Shown: positions 54,530-64,000 of the stretch, in pieces
Layout of the letters: every line of letters starts with the position of its first letter
Position numbering within the stretch: position 1 is the first letter of the stretch
NCBI RefSeq assembly: GCF_900107695.1
Contig: NZ_FNQP01000010.1
Coordinates: forward strand, 1 to 64,000
Reading direction: 5' to 3'
DNA length: 64,000 nt
From: Thiothrix caldifontis
GTDB taxonomy: Bacteria > Pseudomonadota > Gammaproteobacteria > Thiotrichales > Thiotrichaceae
Notes under the pieces: model-generated
What the model saw: the letters and a program-made list of their open reading frames with translations, nothing else
Database searches by the model: none
Told to the model about the DNA's origin: nothing
Program-made: the position numbers and the translations under genes

Positions 54530-54624
54530 ATTAAGCCTTCTGTTTGTGTTGTAGGGCGCAATTATAGCGGCCTGACAGTAGATGTGTATAATCCCTATGC
54601 CTTACTAGAGAGGAATTGGCGCTG

Positions 54625-55110
54625 ATGCACACGACAGTACCGGCAAAAACGGTTTTTTCTTCCCCTATTCATTTTTTGGCTTTTGGTTTTGGTAGTGGTT
54701 TGTCACCGGTCGCACCAGGAACCGCTGGAACATTAGCGGCGATTCCTTTGTACTTGTTGCTGGTGCAGTTGCCGCTGTGGAGCTATGTACTGGTACTTTT
54801 GCTTATTTCAGTGGCAGGTATCTGGATTTGCGGGGAATCTTCCCGTCGTCTTGGTGTACATGATCATGGTGGAATTGTGTGGGATGAGTTTGCAGGTTTT
54901 TTGCTGACGATGCTTGCGGCACCTGGTGGTTGGGTGTGGATTGTGGTCGGCTTCGCCTTATTCCGTTTGTTTGATATATGGAAGCCATGGCCAGTGCGTG
55001 TGGCTGACCGTCAAGTGGTCGGCGGCTTGGGTATCATGTTAGATGATATACTGGCTGGTATTTATGCTTGGTTTGCATTGCAAGGATTGGCTTATTTCTT
55101 TGCCGCTTAA
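54625..55110 (+). CDS. pgpA: Phosphatidylglycerophosphatase A
   Basis: A 161-residue membrane enzyme making phosphatidylglycerol. FGSGLSPVAPGTAGTLAAIP and DEFAGF are conserved segments. About four hydrophobic stretches are present. I chose the ATG at 54625 with AGAGGAA upstream rather than the TTG at 54616. A terminator follows. Confidence 0.95.
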   Translation: MHTTVPAKTVFSSPIHFLAFGFGSGLSPVAPGTAGTLAAIPLYLLLVQLPLWSYVLVLLLISVAGIWICGESSRRLGVHDHGGIVWDEFAGFLLTMLAAPGGWVWIVVGFALFRLFDIWKPWPVRVADRQVVGGLGIMLDDILAGIYAWFALQGLAYFFAA

Positions 55111-55117
55111 ACAGGAA

Positions 55118-55141
55118 AAAGCCTTCCAGAAGGAAGGCTTT
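55118..55141 (+). terminator. Terminator after pgpA
   Basis: AAAGCCTTCC and GGAAGGCTTT form a perfect 10-bp stem with a 4-nt loop. The T-run is short. Confidence 0.75.
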
Positions 55142-55347
55142 CAATGCCTGAAACTTGTGATTATGATTAGGCGCTTCAGTATGGAATAAAAAGAAGGGGC
55201 GTAGCCCTGTTATTATTTTTCTACCCCTTTAGCCCTTGAACGAGGCTGATTATGTGGGGTGGGCACTGAATTTGAACTGAATATTTCGACTATTTTTTAT
55301 TCAGTTTTGCTTAAGGTATTATTTAAAAAATCAATCACTGGAATGTC

Positions 55348-56760
55348 ATGAACGTCAGAACTCGCTTTGCCCCCAGCCCGACTGGTTATTTGCATATTGG
55401 TGGCGCACGTACTGCGCTATTTTCTTGGCTGTATGCCCGTAAGATGGGCGGTACTTTCATTTTGCGTATCGAAGACACCGATCGTGAACGCTCCACGCAA
55501 GCCTCTGTGGATGCGATTCTGGAAGGCATGGCATGGCTGAATTTGGGGCATGACGAAGGCCCGTTCTACCAAACCCAACGCTTCGACCGTTACGCGGAAG
55601 TGATTCAGCAATTGCTGGAGAGCGGTCATGCCTACCGTTGCTATTGCAGCAAGGAGGAGCTTGAGCAGATGCGCGAAGCGCAAATGGCGCTTAAGGAAAA
55701 GCCACGTTACGACGGGCGCTGGCGTGACCGTCAGGATGAAACACCGCCAGAAGGTGTTGATCCGGTGATCCGTTTTCGTAACCCACAAACGGGTGCGGTA
55801 GAAATTGATGATTTGGTACGAGGTAAAATCATCATCAGTAATGAAGAGTTGGATGATTTGATCATTGCGCGTTCCGATGGCACGCCTACTTACAACCTGA
55901 CGGTGGTGGTGGATGACATTGATATGCAAGTGACCCATGTTATTCGTGGTGATGATCATATTAATAATACGCCGCGTCAGATCAATATTATGCGGGCATT
56001 GGGCTTTGATCCGCCGAAATTTGCCCATTTGCCCATGATTTTAGGTTCAGATGGGCAGCGTTTGTCGAAACGACATGGTGCTGTGAGTGTGATGCAATAC
56101 CGAGATGACGGCTTCCTGCCACAAGCCTTATTGAACTACTTGGTGCGTTTGGGCTGGTCTAATGGTGATCAGGAGATTTTCTCACGTGAAGAGATGATTG
56201 AGTTATTTTCACTGGAAGCCATCAACCGTGCGCCATCAGCGTTTAATGCGGACAAATTATTGTGGCTTAACCAACATTACATTAAGACCTTACCGGCGGC
56301 AGAATTGGAAGCGCAGTTGCAGTGGCATTTACAAGCGCAAGATTTGGATGTCTCAAAAGGCCCAGCGTTGACTGATGTGATCAATGCCCAACGCGAACGT
56401 GCGAAAACATTAGTGGAAATGGTGGCTATTAGCCGGTATTTCTACGAAGAGTTTACTGAGTTCGATGCAGCAGCGGTGCAAAAGCAATTCAAAGCGGATA
56501 CGGCTGATAATTTACTGGTGGTGCATGATGAATTGGCGGCTTTGACTGCTTGGCAGGGCGAAAATATTCACGCCGCAATTCAAGCCGCTTGCGAAACATT
56601 AGGCTTGAAACTGGGCAAAGTGGGGCCACCGTTGCGGGTGGCGGTGACGGGGAGTGCTTCTTCGCCCTCACTGGAAATTACCTTGGAATTGATTGGGCGT
56701 GAACGCACGTTGCAGCGCATTCAACGCGCGGTTAGCTTTATTCGCAATTTAGCCGCCTAA
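55348..56760 (+). CDS. gltX: Glutamyl-tRNA synthetase
   Basis: A 470-residue class I synthetase. The HIGH motif is in [12 protein letters not shown], and the KMSKS equivalent is RLSKRHG. The C-terminal helical anticodon domain is complete. Two tRNA-Glu genes lie 1 kb downstream. Confidence 0.97.
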   Translation: MNVRTRFAPSPTGYLHIGGARTALFSWLYARKMGGTFILRIEDTDRERSTQASVDAILEGMAWLNLGHDEGPFYQTQRFDRYAEVIQQLLESGHAYRCYCSKEELEQMREAQMALKEKPRYDGRWRDRQDETPPEGVDPVIRFRNPQTGAVEIDDLVRGKIIISNEELDDLIIARSDGTPTYNLTVVVDDIDMQVTHVIRGDDHINNTPRQINIMRALGFDPPKFAHLPMILGSDGQRLSKRHGAVSVMQYRDDGFLPQALLNYLVRLGWSNGDQEIFSREEMIELFSLEAINRAPSAFNADKLLWLNQHYIKTLPAAELEAQLQWHLQAQDLDVSKGPALTDVINAQRERAKTLVEMVAISRYFYEEFTEFDAAAVQKQFKADTADNLLVVHDELAALTAWQGENIHAAIQAACETLGLKLGKVGPPLRVAVTGSASSPSLEITLELIGRERTLQRIQRAVSFIRNLAA

Positions 56761-56850
56761 GGTGAACATATCCCCCTAAGCTAATACGATTTGTGGGGGA
56801 TTTTATGTTATGTTTGTATGACTAAAACCTAGCATGAATGAGGAGGATGA

Positions 56851-57300
56851 ATGAAAGTCAAAGACATCATGAATACCAGCGTCAAAACGGCTAAGCCCAA
56901 TACCCCGGTGCGTGATTTGGTCGAGGTTATGTGCTTTAACAAGATCAGCGGGATGCCGGTCGTGGATGACGATAACAATGTTGTCGGCGTCGTTTCTGAA
57001 AAAGACGTGTTACGCAAGATGTTCCCTGATATTTCCGAGGTTGCTCGTGAAGAGGGTGTGCCTGATTTCGAGAAGATGGAAAAGGGCTACAGTGATGCCC
57101 TTGGTTTGCAAGCCTGTGATTTGATGAGTAAGTTAGTGGCTTCTGCTAGCCCTGAGATGCCGTTAATGAAGGCAGTTTCTATTATGTGCGTGCAAAAAAT
57201 TCGCAGGATTCCGGTGGTTGAAGCGGGCAAGTTGGTGGGTATTATTAGCCTTGGCGATGTGCACAAAGCAATCTTTGCAAATTCTTTAAAAGGCGCTTGA
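56851..57300 (+). CDS. CBS-domain pair protein
   Basis: A 149-residue protein made of two CBS domains: MNTSVKTAKPNTPVRDL to VVSEKDVLRKM, then LMSKLVASASPEMPLM to GIISLGDVHKA. CBS pairs bind adenosyl ligands such as AMP or SAM and regulate partners. No enzyme is fused. GGAGG precedes the start. Confidence 0.9.
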   Translation: MKVKDIMNTSVKTAKPNTPVRDLVEVMCFNKISGMPVVDDDNNVVGVVSEKDVLRKMFPDISEVAREEGVPDFEKMEKGYSDALGLQACDLMSKLVASASPEMPLMKAVSIMCVQKIRRIPVVEAGKLVGIISLGDVHKAIFANSLKGA

Positions 57301-57343
57301 CAGAAACGGCGGATTCCTTCAGAATTCGCCTCTCTTTCGCCGT

Positions 57344-57419
<76 letters not shown>

Positions 57420-57443
57420 ATATTGACCGACGTGAGAGTATTT

Positions 57444-57647
57444 ATGGATCGTCTTGGTCGTTACAGCTTGATCATTGGTCTAGTGATAACAGTTGTAGGC
57501 TTGATCTTCGGATTTGGCTTTATGTTTGTAGACAGCGATGAGTTGGCGAAAATATTTTTATTGGCGGTGCCACTCGGTTTTTTAATTACATTTGCCGGGT
57601 TATCCACCATAGTCATTTTTTCACCACGAGAAAATGATAAACAATAG
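57444..57647 (+). CDS. Small membrane protein
   Basis: A 67-residue protein with two membrane helices (about 9-29 and 41-61) and short charged ends. It lies between tRNA genes. I chose the ATG at 57444. The frame also opens at a TTG at 57423. No family recognised. Confidence 0.5.
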   Translation: MDRLGRYSLIIGLVITVVGLIFGFGFMFVDSDELAKIFLLAVPLGFLITFAGLSTIVIFSPRENDKQ

Positions 57648-57667
57648 GTTTGGAAGTTTAAATCAGC

Positions 57668-57743
57668 GACCCTATCGTCTAGAGGCCTAGGACACGACCC
57701 TTTCACGGTTGTAACTGGGGTTCGAATCCCCATAGGGTCGCCA
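57668..57743 (+). tRNA. tRNA-Glu (anticodon TTC), copy 1
   Basis: 76 nt. Acceptor GACCCTA pairs with TAGGGTC, G is the discriminator and CCA is encoded. The anticodon loop CTTTCAC gives TTC. The T-arm is GGTTCGAATCC. Confidence 0.95.
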
Positions 57744-57792
57744 CTTTTCCAAGTCTAGCTAAGTAAGTAGCACACAACAGGTTCACATCAGC

Positions 57793-57868
57793 GACCCTAT
57801 CGTCTAGAGGCCTAGGACACGACCCTTTCACGGTTGTAACTGGGGTTCGAATCCCCATAGGGTCGCCA
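57793..57868 (+). tRNA. tRNA-Glu (anticodon TTC), copy 2
   Basis: Identical to copy 1. The identical block also covers six bases before and five after, with a 125-bp period, so it is a recent tandem duplication or kept by gene conversion. Confidence 0.95.
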
Positions 57869-57999
57869 CTTTTTCTTTATGCTTACTCTTCCTCCTCCAA
57901 TCAAACATTATCCCAACATTGTTGTAACCTCTTTGCGCCGAAAAAGTCTATACTGGCATTCTACACAATACATCTAGTCTCGCAGGGTGGAAAACAATA

Positions 58000-60900
58000 A
58001 TGGCTTATCAAATTCGTCGCGTGTTACCGTGGTTATGGCTGTGTCTGTTACTGCTACTCATGGGGCAGGCAAGGGCAGAAGAGCCTGTGCCTGCGTCAGT
58101 TGTTCCTAGCCCACAATACAGCAATGAAGCCTTACTGACACAAATGCTGGTGGTGGATGTGTCTGAACGTACTTTGGATACCAGCCCTGCCTTAGCCGTG
58201 ACGTTTTCACAAGATTTGAACCCGACAGCAGATTACAACACCTTCATTACCGTAACAGCTAACGGCAAAATGGTCGAAGGTAGTTGGGTAATGACGAATG
58301 AGACACGCCGTTTATTTTTCAGTAATATCAAGCCACAAACCGATTACCGTGTGCAAATTAGACCGGGTTTAACCAGTAAAAACGGCCTGCAATTGCAAAA
58401 ACCCTATGATACTAATATCAAAACCCGTGATATTAGCCCCGCGTTTGATTTCGCAGCGATTGGCAGTATTTTGCCTGCTAAACTAACGGGTGGTTTACCT
58501 ATCCGAGTCGTGAATGTACCAGAGTTGGATATTGAATTTCTGCGGGTGCAACCAGAAAAATTGCCAGATATGCTGAAAACAATCAGTTTAGGGGGGCGCT
58601 TGTCGCAGTGGCAATTGGAAGAAATCCATGCAGTGACAGAAAGTGTTTATTCCCGCCGCTATGTCACCGATGCCAAGTTGAATGCGCGTACTTCGATGTT
58701 GATTCCGGTAGAAGATATTCAAGAGTTGAAAACGCCGGGCGTGTATTTTGCCGTAATGCGGGAACCGGGGCGTTTTAACGATGAGGCTTACCGCATTACG
58801 CAGTTCGTTGTCACGAATATTGGTTTACATGTGCGTTTGTACGCGCGTGGGTTGGAGGTTTTCGCCAATGCTTTGGATACGGGAAAACCGTTGTCTGGGG
58901 TTCAATTGAAATTGCAAGGCGAAAAAGAGGCTTTGACGCTGGAAACGGATGAGGAAGGACGTGTCAGTTTTGAACATCGGCCTGGCGGCGATTTATTGCT
59001 AACGGCGCAACAGGAAACACAGTTTGCTTTCTTGGATCTACGTGAAGCGGCGTTGGATTTGTCGGAATACGCAGTAACAGGCTTGCCTGATAAACCCATT
59101 GCGCCGTTTATCTACAGTACCCGTGATCTATTCCGGCCCGGTGAAGCGATGGATTTATCTGTGCTGTTACGTGACCGTGATGGTCAGGCCGTTTCAGCAA
59201 AGAACCTGAATTTACGCATCGTCCGCCCTGATACAAAATTGTTGTTGGAAGAAAACTTGCTTGCGGCTAACGCTGAGTTGGGTTTTTTTACGTATCGCTT
59301 ACCGATTCCTGTTGATGCTCCCACAGGGACATGGAAAGCGGAAGTTCGCATTAATGCTAAAGATGTTGCGCCTGTTAGCAGTTTTACGTTTCATGTAGAA
59401 GACTTCATGCCCGAACGCATGAAGTTGGCCTTAACTGCCGAAAATAAATTACTGACTGCTGGTGAAAAGCTCGTTGTGGCGGCGCAGGGGGACTATTTAT
59501 ATGGTGCGCCTGCCAGTGGCAATAAATTGACAGCGGTGCGTACTGTCAGTGTGAATCGTCACCCCTTGCCAGCATTCAACGATTATTATTTTGGTGATCC
59601 TCGTGATGAAAAATTGATTAGTCGTGAAGATTTACCAGAAATTTCCTTAAATGAAACGGGTGGTGGCTTTGTGGAAAGTCCTGCTTTGGTGGGAAAAATC
59701 AGTTCTCCGCTGACTTTGAGCGTTATCGGCAGTCTGCATGAAACAGGCGGACGTAGTGTAACCCGTAAGCTAGATGTGCCATTTTGGCCGACTCAGAATT
59801 TGGTGGGGATTCGCCCCTTATTCAGCAACGACACGGTTGCTGATAATGGTGAAGCGGGTTTTGAGTTGGTGCGTCTCAACGCACAAGGGCAGCCCGCCCC
59901 TGCAACCCAAGCGCTTGCGGTGACGTTGGTAAGAGAAGAAAAAGAATATTTCTGGGAGTACAACAATGCTGAAGGTTGGCAGCGTAAGGATATTTCCAGT
60001 GAATACCCGATTTTACAGCAAAAGCTGACATTGGATGCAGCGGCACGAGGTAAGGCTGTTTTTGCGGTGCAATATGGTCACTATCGTTTAGAAGTGGAAG
60101 ATGCTGAGACAGGTTTGAAAGCGGTTTACCCCTTTCATGCAGGTTGGGATTGGGAACAAGACGCGAATAATGCAGCTCGCCCTGATCAGATTGAATTAGC
60201 GTTGGATAAAGCGAAATATCAGGCTGGTGATGTAGTCAAGTTAACAATAACGCCGCCCAGTGCAGGTGAAGCCATTGTTGCCGTGGAGGGTGAGTCACTC
60301 TTATGGTCGAAGCGAGTAACCTTGCCAGCAGAAGGCTCGATTGTGGAGATTCCGGTGAGTCAGGAATGGAATCGCCACGATTTGTACATCACGGTGACTT
60401 CCTTCCGCCCAGCCAGTAGCCAGCAAAAGATCGCACCTAATCGCGCCTTGGGTGTGATTTTCTTGCCGCTTGACCGGGAACAACGGCGCTTGAACCTCAG
60501 TATTGAGGCCGCAGAAAAAGTCTTGCCAGAACAAACTACCACTGTCACCGTGAGTGCGGACAATCTCAGTGGAGAAAAAGCAATCGTCACGTTGGCGGCA
60601 GTGGATGCGGGGGTGTTAAGCCTTACCGATTTTAAGACACCAGACCCATTGGCCTTTTATTTCTCACAGCATCAGTATACGACCAGCCTGTATGACGCTT
60701 ATGGCAAAATCATTGAAGGTGTTGAGGGTACACCGTTACGTCAACGTTTTGGGGGGGATGCGAGTACGCGGCGTGGCGGTGCTTTGGGACAAGCAGATGT
60801 GCGTATCGTCTCGCTATTCAGTGGTGCTGTGGCATTTGATGCAGCAGGTAAAGCAAAAATTGAACTGCCATTACCCGGCTTTGATGGGACATTACGCTTG

Positions 60901-62871
60901 ATGGCGGTTGCCGCAACAGAAGATCGTTTTGGTAGCGCCGAGCATGAGATGAAAGTAGCCTCTCCAGTCGTGGCGAGTCTTGCGGCACCGCGTTTTCTTG
61001 CCGCTGGTGACAGCAGTTTCTTGACGGTGGATGTGAATAACACCACGCCTGAAGCGCAAGTCGTGAAGCTGAAACTGAGCAGTAATGATTTATTATCCGG
61101 CGTGGCGGATACTCGCGAGCTTATTTTAGCGGCGGGTAAGCGTGAAACCTTACGATTACCTGTATCGGCTCAACAAGCTTTCGGGCAAGGGCAAATTAAT
61201 CTGGAGTTGACGGGAAAAGGCTTTACGGCGAGGCGGCAGGTTCAAGTCGCGGTGCGCCCTGCCTACCCTGCACAATACTTGGCACAAAACCGTGAGTTAG
61301 CCGCTGGTGAAACCTTAACGTTGGATGCCACAACGATTCAACAGTATCAGGCAGCAGGCTTGCAAGCGAGTTTGAGTTTGGCGGCGACTCCACCGTTACC
61401 TTTGCGGAGTGCTTTGCAAGGCTTGTTACAGTACCCCTATGGTTGTTTGGAACAAACGACCAGCAGTGCATGGCCTTACTTGTTCTTGGACGCGAACGTC
61501 TCTGAAGTGCTGGGTTTAGAACCTTTAGAAATGAAGGAGCGCAATGAGAGGGTGAGTGCGGCGTTATTACGTCTTGCAGGAATGCAATTAGCTAACGGTG
61601 GTTTCACCCTGTGGGGGGATGCGAACGGTGGGCAGGAGGAATATTGGCTGACACCGTATGTGGTGGATTTTTTGCTGGATGCAAAAGAACAAGGTTTTAT
61701 TGTACCTGAGTGGTTATTACAGCGAGCACTTCAGAATTTGGAAGAGCGTTTACAGGAGGGTGAGGGCGCGGCGGAGAGCCGTTATGAGTTTGCGGACATG
61801 CCTGCACACTTGGATTTTGCGGCACGTGCTTACGCGGGATATGTGTTATCACGCGTAAAGCGTGCCTCACCGGGGACGCTAAAAGTGATGTATGAAAAAG
61901 ATGTGAGTAAAGCAGCTTCCGGTTTGCCATTGGTGCATTTGGGGTTGGCGCTTCAGATGATGCCGGGAGGGGATAAAACGCGCAGCGAGGATGCGATTCA
62001 GCGTGGCTTAGCGATGGTTCGTGATGAACAAAAGTACCTTGGTGATTATGGCAGTAGCTTAAGGGATCAGGCGGCGATGCTGTATTTGTTACTGCGCCAC
62101 AAAGCCAAGCTGTCACAACTGTCGACTGAAATAAATCAGTTGGTAGAGTTGTTGCACAACCGTACTTATTTCAGCACGCAAGAACAACTCTTTACTTTGT
62201 TGGCTGGCTTAAAAGTACAGGAGAAGGCCACGGCGGGTTGGAAGGCTATGCTGACAGTGGGCAAGGATACGGTGGATTTGTCGGGTAGTAGTACGCAATA
62301 CCGTTCCCTAAGTGCTGACAATTTTCAGCAAGGTATTCGGGTGACGGCTAAAGAGCCTCTGTATGTTGCTTTGAGTGTGGATGGCTATCCGAATACAGTG
62401 CCTGCACCCGACAGTGATCCGATTGAGATACAACGGGGCTGGTACAGTTTGGATGGTAAAAAAGTAGCGCCAGATGGGATTAAAGCGGGTGCATTATTGT
62501 TGACCCATCTTATGGTGAGTAGCAATAGTGATATTAACGATGCACTGGTTGCGGATTTATTGCCTGCTGGATTTGAGATTGAAAATACCAACTTGTCGAA
62601 TAACGAATCGTTAGAAGGTTTGCAATTGGAGGGAATGGATAAGCCAGTGCTGGAGTTGTTGGGTAGTAGTGAATTGCGTACTCAGGAGTTCCGTGACGAT
62701 CGTTATGTGGCGGCTTTGCCATTGAGAGCTAAAACGCGCCATCATCTCTTTTATTTGGTGCGGGTGGTGTCAGCCGGACGCTTTGCTGTACCGCCGCCGT
62801 ATGCGGAAGATATGTATCGACCGGAACTGAATGGTTTAGGTGCTGTGCCGCCTGCATTGGTGATTCCGTAA
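58000..62871 (+). CDS. Bacterial alpha-2-macroglobulin (YfhM-like) with thioester
   Basis: A 1623-residue exported protein. The signal peptide ends near QARA (residue 26). No lipobox Cys is present, so unlike E. coli YfhM it would not be a lipoprotein. MG-type beta-sandwich domains fill most of the chain. The thioester CLEQ is at 1149-1152 (YGCLEQTTSS) in an alpha-alpha toroid. Such proteins trap proteases entering the periplasm. The pbpC gene starts 12 bp later, the known pairing in which the two guard and repair the envelope. Confidence 0.93.
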   Translation: MAYQIRRVLPWLWLCLLLLLMGQARAEEPVPASVVPSPQYSNEALLTQMLVVDVSERTLDTSPALAVTFSQDLNPTADYNTFITVTANGKMVEGSWVMTNETRRLFFSNIKPQTDYRVQIRPGLTSKNGLQLQKPYDTNIKTRDISPAFDFAAIGSILPAKLTGGLPIRVVNVPELDIEFLRVQPEKLPDMLKTISLGGRLSQWQLEEIHAVTESVYSRRYVTDAKLNARTSMLIPVEDIQELKTPGVYFAVMREPGRFNDEAYRITQFVVTNIGLHVRLYARGLEVFANALDTGKPLSGVQLKLQGEKEALTLETDEEGRVSFEHRPGGDLLLTAQQETQFAFLDLREAALDLSEYAVTGLPDKPIAPFIYSTRDLFRPGEAMDLSVLLRDRDGQAVSAKNLNLRIVRPDTKLLLEENLLAANAELGFFTYRLPIPVDAPTGTWKAEVRINAKDVAPVSSFTFHVEDFMPERMKLALTAENKLLTAGEKLVVAAQGDYLYGAPASGNKLTAVRTVSVNRHPLPAFNDYYFGDPRDEKLISREDLPEISLNETGGGFVESPALVGKISSPLTLSVIGSLHETGGRSVTRKLDVPFWPTQNLVGIRPLFSNDTVADNGEAGFELVRLNAQGQPAPATQALAVTLVREEKEYFWEYNNAEGWQRKDISSEYPILQQKLTLDAAARGKAVFAVQYGHYRLEVEDAETGLKAVYPFHAGWDWEQDANNAARPDQIELALDKAKYQAGDVVKLTITPPSAGEAIVAVEGESLLWSKRVTLPAEGSIVEIPVSQEWNRHDLYITVTSFRPASSQQKIAPNRALGVIFLPLDREQRRLNLSIEAAEKVLPEQTTTVTVSADNLSGEKAIVTLAAVDAGVLSLTDFKTPDPLAFYFSQHQYTTSLYDAYGKIIEGVEGTPLRQRFGGDASTRRGGALGQADVRIVSLFSGAVAFDAAGKAKIELPLPGFDGTLRLMAVAATEDRFGSAEHEMKVASPVVASLAAPRFLAAGDSSFLTVDVNNTTPEAQVVKLKLSSNDLLSGVADTRELILAAGKRETLRLPVSAQQAFGQGQINLELTGKGFTARRQVQVAVRPAYPAQYLAQNRELAAGETLTLDATTIQQYQAAGLQASLSLAATPPLPLRSALQGLLQYPYGCLEQTTSSAWPYLFLDANVSEVLGLEPLEMKERNERVSAALLRLAGMQLANGGFTLWGDANGGQEEYWLTPYVVDFLLDAKEQGFIVPEWLLQRALQNLEERLQEGEGAAESRYEFADMPAHLDFAARAYAGYVLSRVKRASPGTLKVMYEKDVSKAASGLPLVHLGLALQMMPGGDKTRSEDAIQRGLAMVRDEQKYLGDYGSSLRDQAAMLYLLLRHKAKLSQLSTEINQLVELLHNRTYFSTQEQLFTLLAGLKVQEKATAGWKAMLTVGKDTVDLSGSSTQYRSLSADNFQQGIRVTAKEPLYVALSVDGYPNTVPAPDSDPIEIQRGWYSLDGKKVAPDGIKAGALLLTHLMVSSNSDINDALVADLLPAGFEIENTNLSNNESLEGLQLEGMDKPVLELLGSSELRTQEFRDDRYVAALPLRAKTRHHLFYLVRVVSAGRFAVPPPYAEDMYRPELNGLGAVPPALVIP

Positions 62872-62883
62872 GAGGGAGCCTTA

Positions 62884-64000
62884 ATGCGTCGTTACCTGAT
62901 CAGGCTGGGAGCCTCGGTATTGGTTTGCCTGTTGCTGTTTATGTTGGCAGATCGGGTATGGCGATTACCAGAGCCGGAGCGGGTACGTAGCGTGTTGATT
63001 CTGGCGCAAGACCGCACGCCGTTACGTGCATTTGCCGATAATGAAGGGGTGTGGCGCTATCCGGTGACGTTGGATGAGGTTTCACCCTTGTATGTTGAGG
63101 CTTTGCTGACATACGAAGACCGTTGGTTTTACCAGCATCCGGGGATTAATCCATTTGCTTTGCTACGGGCTGGCTGGCAATGGTTGCAAGGTGGGCAAGT
63201 TATTTCGGGTGGCTCTACCTTAACCATGCAAGTGGCACGGATTCTGGATCCCCATGAACGTACTGTTGCTGGAAAAATTCAGCAGATGTTCCGTGCGTTG
63301 CAATTGGAATGGCATTACAGCAAAGCAGAAATTCTGACTTTTTATCTCAATCTTGCGCCGTTTGGTGGGCCTATTGAAGGGGTACAGACAGCCAGTTTTG
63401 CTTGGTTGCATAAGCCTGCATTGGCCTTGAGTCATGCGGAGGCGGCATTGTTAGCGGTCTTACCCCAAGCACCTTCGCGCTTGCGTCCTGATCGTTCGCC
63501 TGAGTTGGCACAACGTTACCGTGATAAAGTGTTGCGGCGCATGGCTACGCAAGGTGTTTGGTCACAGGAAATCGTGGACGATGCCATGCTTGAGCCAGTG
63601 ATGAAGCTGCGTTTTCAACAGCCACTGAAAGCACCGTTGTTTGCACAACGCATGAAAGCACGGGCGTTTGCAGCAAAGGTATCACGGTTACAGACGACAC
63701 TGGATACCAATACACAGTGGGCCGTTGATAATGTATTGCGTAACCGTGTGAACAGTTTGCCAGAGAAAGCGTCCATCGGTGTATTGGTCGTTGAAAATCG
63801 TACCGGTTACGTGCGGGCGTATGCGGGGTCGGCTAATTTTCATGATGCTGAGCGTTTTGGGCATGTTGATATGGTTCAAGCTGTGCGTTCTCCGGGGTCA
63901 ACACTGAAGCCGTTTTTATACGGTATGGCACTGGATGATGGTTTGGTGCATTCTGCTAGTTTGTTGAGTGATGTGCCGCTGAAGTTGAACGATTATGCAC
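62884..64000 (+). CDS. pbpC: Penicillin-binding protein 1C, N-terminal part (cut by the window end)
   Basis: 372 codons are visible and the frame is open at the right edge. One N-terminal membrane helix comes first. The GT51 glycosyltransferase domain follows, with E78 in YEDRWFYQHPG and GGSTLTMQVAR. The transpeptidase domain starts with S339-T-L-K342 (SPGSTLKP). PBP1C polymerises glycan in the periplasm. GAGGGAG lies before the ATG. The C-terminal part is outside the window. Confidence 0.95.
   Translation, partial: MRRYLIRLGASVLVCLLLFMLADRVWRLPEPERVRSVLILAQDRTPLRAFADNEGVWRYPVTLDEVSPLYVEALLTYEDRWFYQHPGINPFALLRAGWQWLQGGQVISGGSTLTMQVARILDPHERTVAGKIQQMFRALQLEWHYSKAEILTFYLNLAPFGGPIEGVQTASFAWLHKPALALSHAEAALLAVLPQAPSRLRPDRSPELAQRYRDKVLRRMATQGVWSQEIVDDAMLEPVMKLRFQQPLKAPLFAQRMKARAFAAKVSRLQTTLDTNTQWAVDNVLRNRVNSLPEKASIGVLVVENRTGYVRAYAGSANFHDAERFGHVDMVQAVRSPGSTLKPFLYGMALDDGLVHSASLLSDVPLKLNDYA

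Overview
The window reads as chromosomal DNA of a nitrogen-fixing, sulfur-oxidising gammaproteobacterium. A Thiothrix-like relative is my best guess. This is inference from gene content: a nifB operon, a glycine-rich protein resembling sulfur globule proteins, malate:quinone oxidoreductase plus isocitrate lyase, and the typical gammaproteobacterial envelope-biogenesis clusters. I could run no database search.

Layout. (1) 1-343: the 3' end of an IS4-type transposase. (2) 324-1535: a peptidoglycan-binding protein read on the minus strand. (3) 1662-5692, minus strand: a nifB operon (nifB, a 2[4Fe-4S] FdxN-type ferredoxin, a 52-residue protein, a flavodiiron protein, and two [2Fe-2S] ferredoxins, one closely resembling the Shethna FeSII nitrogenase-protective protein). 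Upstream of nifB lie two exact TGT-N10-ACA NifA-type sites and a sigma-54-like element. A perfect 28-bp inverted repeat sits inside the operon. (4) About 5840-13465: an accessory block. It holds an AT-rich two-gene module (OLD-like AAA ATPase/TOPRIM nuclease plus a large unknown protein), a xisI gene, a MerR-type regulator preceded by a stand-alone copy of its own effector domain, and a restriction-modification remnant. The last is followed exactly at the methyltransferase stop codon by an 82-bp fragment of a second xisI. (5) 13466-15867: three exported proteins, the first with a von Willebrand A domain. (6) 15967-19644: prfB with its programmed +1 frameshift, lysS and an Old Yellow Enzyme. 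(7) 19677-24421: a small lipoprotein, the sulfur-globule-like protein, glnD and map. (8) 24599-39224: a long plus-strand run, rpsB-tsf, then pyrH-frr-uppS-cdsA-dxr-rseP-bamA-skp-lpxD-fabZ-lpxA-lpxB-methyltransferase-rnhB. (9) 39221-46334: ppk1 convergent with rnhB, then exbB-exbD-msbA-lpxK-ycaR-kdsB. (10) 46486-55110: a FadL/OmpP1 porin, two tandem small paralogues of unknown family, mqo, aceA, rraA, a FIST protein, a thioredoxin and pgpA. (11) 55348-64000: gltX, a CBS-pair protein, tRNA-Ala, a small membrane protein, two identical tRNA-Glu genes, an alpha-2-macroglobulin and the start of pbpC.

How the genes work together. The nifB operon makes the FeMo-cofactor precursor. It carries what looks like its own oxygen-protection set: a flavodiiron protein that would remove O2 and an FeSII-like protein that would shield nitrogenase. 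The central chromosomal block couples ribosome recycling and nucleotide supply to phospholipid, isoprenoid, lipid A and outer-membrane protein assembly. mqo and aceA serve malate oxidation and the glyoxylate bypass.

Most promising for novelty are the two-gene AAA/TOPRIM module at 5969-9352, the MerR effector-domain duplicate at 9870, the xisI direct repeats around the restriction-modification remnant, and the paired small proteins at 47960 and 48572. CRISPR arrays, rRNA genes and integrases were looked for and not seen.
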